Source: Ilyonectria destructans
Lineage: Eukaryota; Ascomycota; Sordariomycetes; Hypocreales; Nectriaceae
DNA: 64,000 bases
NCBI GenBank assembly: GCA_020740775.1
Contig: JAHEWK010000002.1
Span: forward strand, 124,001-188,000
Direction of reading: 5' to 3'
Shown here: one piece after another, positions 60,061 through 64,000 of the stretch
Layout: each line of letters opens with the position of its first letter
Position numbering within the stretch: position 1 is the first letter of the stretch
Notes under the pieces: model-generated
Told to the model about the DNA's origin: nothing
Databases searched by the model: none
Seen by the model: the letters and a program-made list of their open reading frames with translations, nothing else
Translations under genes and position numbers: made by a program

Positions 60061-60310
60061 GTTTTTATCTTAATAGTGTGGGATTTTTTCCGACTTACTT
60101 ATATTTCCGACTTACTTATTATATATATTATAGCTTTAATATATCTAATAATATTAAGTAAAGCTTAAAAAAAGAAAATTTACTCTTTATTCTAATTGCT
60201 ATTTACTTCTTTAAGGACGAGTTACTAGTATAATAGCAACAAAAAAAGTCCTTCTTTTTTATATAATTCTTTAGCATTTTTCAAACACAATGCTTTCACA
60301 GTTATCAGTC
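60061..60310. other. Short AT-rich spacer
   Basis: It carries CGACTTACTTATATTTCCGACTTACTTATTATATATATTAT, a tandem pair. ACTTACTTATTATATATATTATA also recurs near 50870-50900 inside AT island 2, so it is probably a further repeat scrap. Confidence 0.4.
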
Positions 60311-61190
60311 TTACAATAAACATTCAGTGGTGCTTTATAAGGACGACCTTAGCCGCGGTGATGTCGTAGGAGGTCGGGTCTCCTTGTGCGTCCTTAATCG
60401 CATATACAGCAAGATCATCCTAGTCCGGCTTTCGGCCGTTATTGTCCGAGCCGGTCAAGGTCACCACATTGGGGAACACCTTCTCGTACTTGCCGTGCAG
60501 CTTCACGGAAGGCAGGTTCTGCGCCTTCATTGCCCAGTCCGCTGGCGGTGCGGGGAGCGACGATATCTTAAAGGCGGCCGAGTTCGCACCGCGAGAGGGC
60601 GCCTCCTTCGAGGCAGAAGAAGCCTCCACAGGCACGGACTCCACGGCCGCAGCCTCTCCTCCGTTCAGCTGATTGCTATTAGAAAAAGCCATCAGCATCG
60701 AGCCCAGTGTGTCTCAGTCCGGCCCAAAGTAGCAAAGCTCGGGCGTGTCCTCGCCTCCGCCGAGGGTGGCCGTGGCTTCGACACCACTGTACCCCTTCAT
60801 CTGGTTGAGAGGAAATGCATTCTTGATGTCATGGCCGTAGCTGTTGCCCTCGACGTATGAGAAGGCGGTACAGGCCTCCCCGGGGCTCGCAGGGTGGAGG
60901 GAAATTTGTCATTACTTCATCTATGGCTGGGTTTTAGCAAGTTGATATGGATCTTTGAAGTACTGGATATCGACAGGGTAACACCTTTGGACAGATCTTC
61001 ACCAATAAACCCATGATATATGGCACCCAAGCATGGTCGCATCGGCCTTGCCAGGAGCGCAGGCGCTGCCCTCAAATCCCAAAGCGTTACTGTCAATTGC
61101 ACCTGCCCTGCATTCGTTATTACAGAGCCATGTCCACGCCTCAATTGTTGTTGACTGATTCCCTCGGAAGCACATTACGTGCATGAGCAC
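60310..61190 (-). pseudogene. Decayed unrecognised gene (Cys-containing, possibly secreted)
   Basis: Minus-strand coding-style sequence is broken into pieces. In order, these are TTIEAWTWLCNNECRAGAID and LGFEGSACAPGKADATMLGC (about 61150-61020), then PVDIQYFKDPYQLAKTQP. Next are PGEACTAFSYVEGNSYGHDI and NAFPLNQMKGYSGVEATATL, then LGGGEDTPELCYFGPD with a TGA at about 60711. Last are SMLMAFSNSNQLNG to LPSVKLHGKYEKVFPNVVTL, a TAG after GRKPD at about 60420, and VYAIKDAQGDPTSYDIT. At least two in-frame stops and one frame change near 60990 are required. I do not recognise the family; the spaced cysteines suggest an extracellular protein. The flanking transposon scars make loss of function plausible. 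Confidence 0.4.
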
Positions 61191-61724
61191 CCACCATCAC
61201 GAGTCACCGAGTGCTAATATGTGGAACCCGATGGATGGTGCATTCTCGACCTTATCTAGCCAGTAGAGTGCCCCCCATGTTATACCCCTTTCAGAATAGG
61301 CCTTTTGAGAACAGGGGGAGATGCTTTGACAGTAGGAACGTCGAGACGCAACTTTGCCAGCACCCCCGGACGAGGAGAGAGAAACAACCAAGCAAGAGCG
61401 CCGGTGCTCATGTAAGCGGGGTATCAAATTTCAACTTTTTGCGCCTAACCCGTAGAGGAGCTCTAAAACGCGGGGGAAGTGGATGGTGGAATAGCGGCCC
61501 ACTATCCGTAGTTATCGACGTAACCCGGGGAGTGGCCTCTTTAATTGGCGTGACAGGGGGCCCCTGAGTCGGAAGCTAATTCATCATGCGCGGAGGCGAG
61601 GAAGCGGAGGGAAACTTTGGTGGTACTACGTAGGACAAAATCATCCTTTCTTGTTCCTCCTTCTCCTTCCCACTCAGCGAGTTAACTGCCCCCGCCGTCG
61701 CCAGACCAGACATGCAGACCAGAC
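61191..61724. other. Upstream region of regulator TF2
   Basis: Normal composition with CT-rich patches just before the start (TTCTTGTTCCTCCTTCTCCT near 61650-61670), a frequent feature of fungal 5' UTRs. No other gene is supported. Confidence 0.45.
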
Positions 61725-64000
61725 ATGATCCGGCCATCAAGCATCAATCGGGCATGCGAGGAGTGCAAGCGGAAGAAGACGAGATGCGACGGGCATCGAC
61801 CAGCCTGCGATCTCTGTTCTCGGGCGGGGTTCACCTGTGCTTATCCGCGCCGAAAGCCTCGTGAACAAGGAAGCCAGCGCAAGACGCAAGACGCTCGTGG
61901 TGAGGGCCATGAACGCTGCAATCCTAAACTTAGCCCACCGTCTAACTAATCTTGCGAAAGAAACGCTGTCTTCCAACCGAAGTGGGGAGGTGGCTGATCT
62001 CAACCAGCGACGTAGAGACCCAAGTATGGCAGAATGCGCTCAACTCACGCCCAACAGAGCGGACTCCGATACTGGAGGCGACGACAACGAGGATACCATT
62101 ATGGTACAGGCGCCTACCTTACTTTCTGACGCCGAGTCGACACAATGGTCGCTAGCCGATCAGGACATGTTCTCGTACCTTAGCACCGCAGTACCGGATA
62201 TTTGGACGGTCCACGACGTTTCTGCCTTTGACCCTTCTATGCTGGACATTCCCGTGTCCATCTTGCCCGACGACGCCGCCTCGGATCTGGTCTTGACGCC
62301 CGCAGACACTGGGCAGTCCCCCGCGTTGCGGATCGGGGATGCAGCGGGTAAAGGCAGTCAAACCTCCGTGATAACCCAGCATGATGCCATCGAGTCCCGA
62401 TCGAGGCGATATGTCCTCGATGTCCCGCCAGAACTGGTCGTCTTTCTGTGGGTCTAATTCTTTAGAGCTGATGGGAAGGGATCTAATAACGTGCAGCACC
62501 GATCTTTACTTTCAAAGAGTTCAAGCCTTCTTACCGCTGTTCCATCGACCGACATTCTACCAGGACTACGTCGATGATGAAATTGGTACCAAGTCCGAGA
62601 ACCTGTCCGAGGACCTGGCCATCATCCTCTATGCCATGATGGCGCTATCCGCTCGATACCATCCAAGCCCCTATTATGGCGATGCACCAAGTAAGCACCG
62701 CGGAGTCCGGTTCGCCGAGAGAGCTCAGGCCATTTATGACGAGCGCAGCAACGCCAACCGCCAGGAACTTAAGTCGCTGAGATGGCTACAAGGATGCATT
62801 CTCTTGAGTTTCTACAACCAAGCTTGCAAGCCCAAAGGGGCGGCGACTCCGAAATCCAGTATTGTGTGCGATATGCGTACGAGCTGGGGCTACACGAGCT
62901 GGACAAACCTCAACCAAACCAGCTGCAATTGGCTGAGACTGATGCAGAGCAGTGGATACGACAAGAAGAACGACGGCGCGCGTGGTGGTCAATCTGGGAG
63001 CTTGACTGTTTTAATGCAGTCACGTATCGTTGTCCGCCGCGTATCGACCGCAAAAACATGCATGTCTTCCTCCCAGTATCCGACACTGCTTGGTTTAATG
63101 GCAGCCCTATGGGCTCTTCGCTCTTCAGCGCCGATGTCATGCTCACATGGAAATGCCTTCGTGACAGTCCCAACCGGGACGAGTATGCGTGGTTTCTGAT
63201 TGGCAACTACATTTTGATCATGGCTCATGAGCTCGGACAACAGAGGACTTCATCCTGTGAAAGCATTGATATCCTGGAAATGGTACTATCCTCGTTTGCG
63301 CTTCTGTTCCACGAAGTCTTCTCGGACTCTACGGGACGCTTGGCGTTTAGCGAATCGACGTATGCTAGGAATAATTGGCTGATATTTACCCGACTGAGCA
63401 TACAGTCGTGAGTTCCTGTCACCCTTCTTGAGCGAGCGGAACCTTGGCTAATGTCTTTGTCATTTCAGGGCTCGTACTATTATCGCCCTCCTCAGGGAGC
63501 ACATGTCTGCTGATCCCATCTTCACCGCCTCGAACCGCTTCCTGGACCACCGAGGCGCAATTACATGGCCTAAAATGGGACCCGTCAACGTCATGGCGGA
63601 TCCTTATCGGCCCATTATGCATGAGGTCTCGCGCTTGTTCCAGAACTGGGCGCAGTGTCCGGAATATATCGCCTACGCACCCCCAGCCATGGTCGGCGTC
63701 GTGGTGGGCGTTAAATGGATGAATTTCCGTCTCACTCATCATTTAGGCACAGACCTGCGTCGGGAAGCGATGAGTTTCAGCCGACGATCCAGGAGGACCT
63801 GCTGGTCCTCGTGCTGAGCCATATGGCCCGGTACTGGAGTCTCGGAAGTCTTCTATTAAGTAAGAGATCCAGCCCCAAGTAGCTCAAGACAGTGGTCTGA
63901 TCGATATTCTCAAACATTTGCAGGTACATCACGAGACAAGTATACTACGTGGAGGAGAAAGAACACAGCCTCCCGTTGCAGACATCGGCTTTCGTAAGCG
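61725..64000 (+). pseudogene. Zn(II)2Cys6 transcription factor TF2, paralogue of TF1, two frame breaks
   Basis: ATG 61725 opens MIRPSSINRACEEC; the zinc cluster (C-x2-C-x6-C-x6-C-x2-C-x6-C) is complete within exon 1. Introns at 61900-61960 and 62448-62496 restore phase. The fungal_trans domain follows with DLYFQRVQAFLPLFHRPTF, LRWLQGCILLSFYNQACKP, EERRRAWWSIWELDCFN and VSDTAWFNGSP, then an intron at about 63409-63468. Two one-base breaks occur. One is in a G-run at 62837-62840 (YNQACKPK then GGDSEIQYC in another frame). The other is near 63769 (TDLRREA then DEFQPTIQEDLLVLVLSHMARYW). In both, TF1 aligns with equal length if one base is missing. The C-terminal exon after an intron at about 63859-63924 is uncertain; the gene ends at or beyond the window edge. 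Function if intact: pathway-specific activator. Confidence 0.8.

Noticed and set aside
30000..64000. Search for PKS, NRPS, terpene cyclase or prenyltransferase core genes
   Set aside because: No ketosynthase, adenylation, DDxxD-type cyclase or related motif was seen in any coding-style segment.

Overview
The window looks like nuclear DNA of a filamentous ascomycete (Pezizomycotina). Genes are split by short GT-AG introns of about 45-160 nt, transcription factors are of the Zn(II)2Cys6/fungal_trans type, and a PTH11-like rhodopsin-domain receptor is present. The window alternates between gene-bearing DNA of normal composition and very AT-rich, TpA-rich blocks in which retroelement reading frames are full of TAA/TAG stops. 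That pattern is what repeat-induced point mutation (RIP, CpA to TpA) leaves behind.

Layout: (1) 1-4.4 kb: a complete rhodopsin-domain membrane protein gene at 2141-3612 and a scrap of a pogo/Fot1-type transposase. (2) 4.4-28 kb: AT island 1. It holds a solo LTR (7982-8393, target duplication TAGGG), a complete Ty3/gypsy element on the minus strand (9965-18458, duplication CCTAC), and a complete Ty3/gypsy chromovirus-type element on the plus strand (18747-27218, duplication TTATA). (3) 28-45 kb: a 39-bp minisatellite ORF, then a run of genes of secondary-metabolism type: an unrecognised damaged gene, a FAD/BBE oxidoreductase missing its N-terminal half, a P450 with two in-frame stops, a Zn2Cys6 regulator with one frameshift, an intact MFS transporter, an intact two-domain VOC (extradiol-dioxygenase-like) protein, and a dead metallo-beta-lactamase-fold gene. 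(4) 45.2-52.5 kb: AT island 2, bounded by terminal inverted repeats of about 90 bp. (5) 52.8-59.3 kb: three intact genes, P450-A, P450-B and a type-B carboxylesterase. (6) 59.4-64 kb: retroelement and pogo scars, a decayed unrecognised gene, and a second Zn2Cys6 regulator paralogous to the first, which carries two frame breaks and reaches the window edge.

Taken together, the non-transposon genes (three P450s, FAD oxidase, esterase, VOC dioxygenase, MFS exporter, two related regulators) read like the tailoring, export and regulatory part of one or two metabolite or catabolic clusters broken up by transposons. No backbone enzyme (PKS, NRPS, terpene cyclase or prenyltransferase) is visible. Genes nearest the AT islands on the left are mostly damaged. 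The MFS/VOC pair and the P450-A/P450-B/esterase trio splice into clean full-length frames. I found no convincing tRNA, rRNA or CRISPR array.
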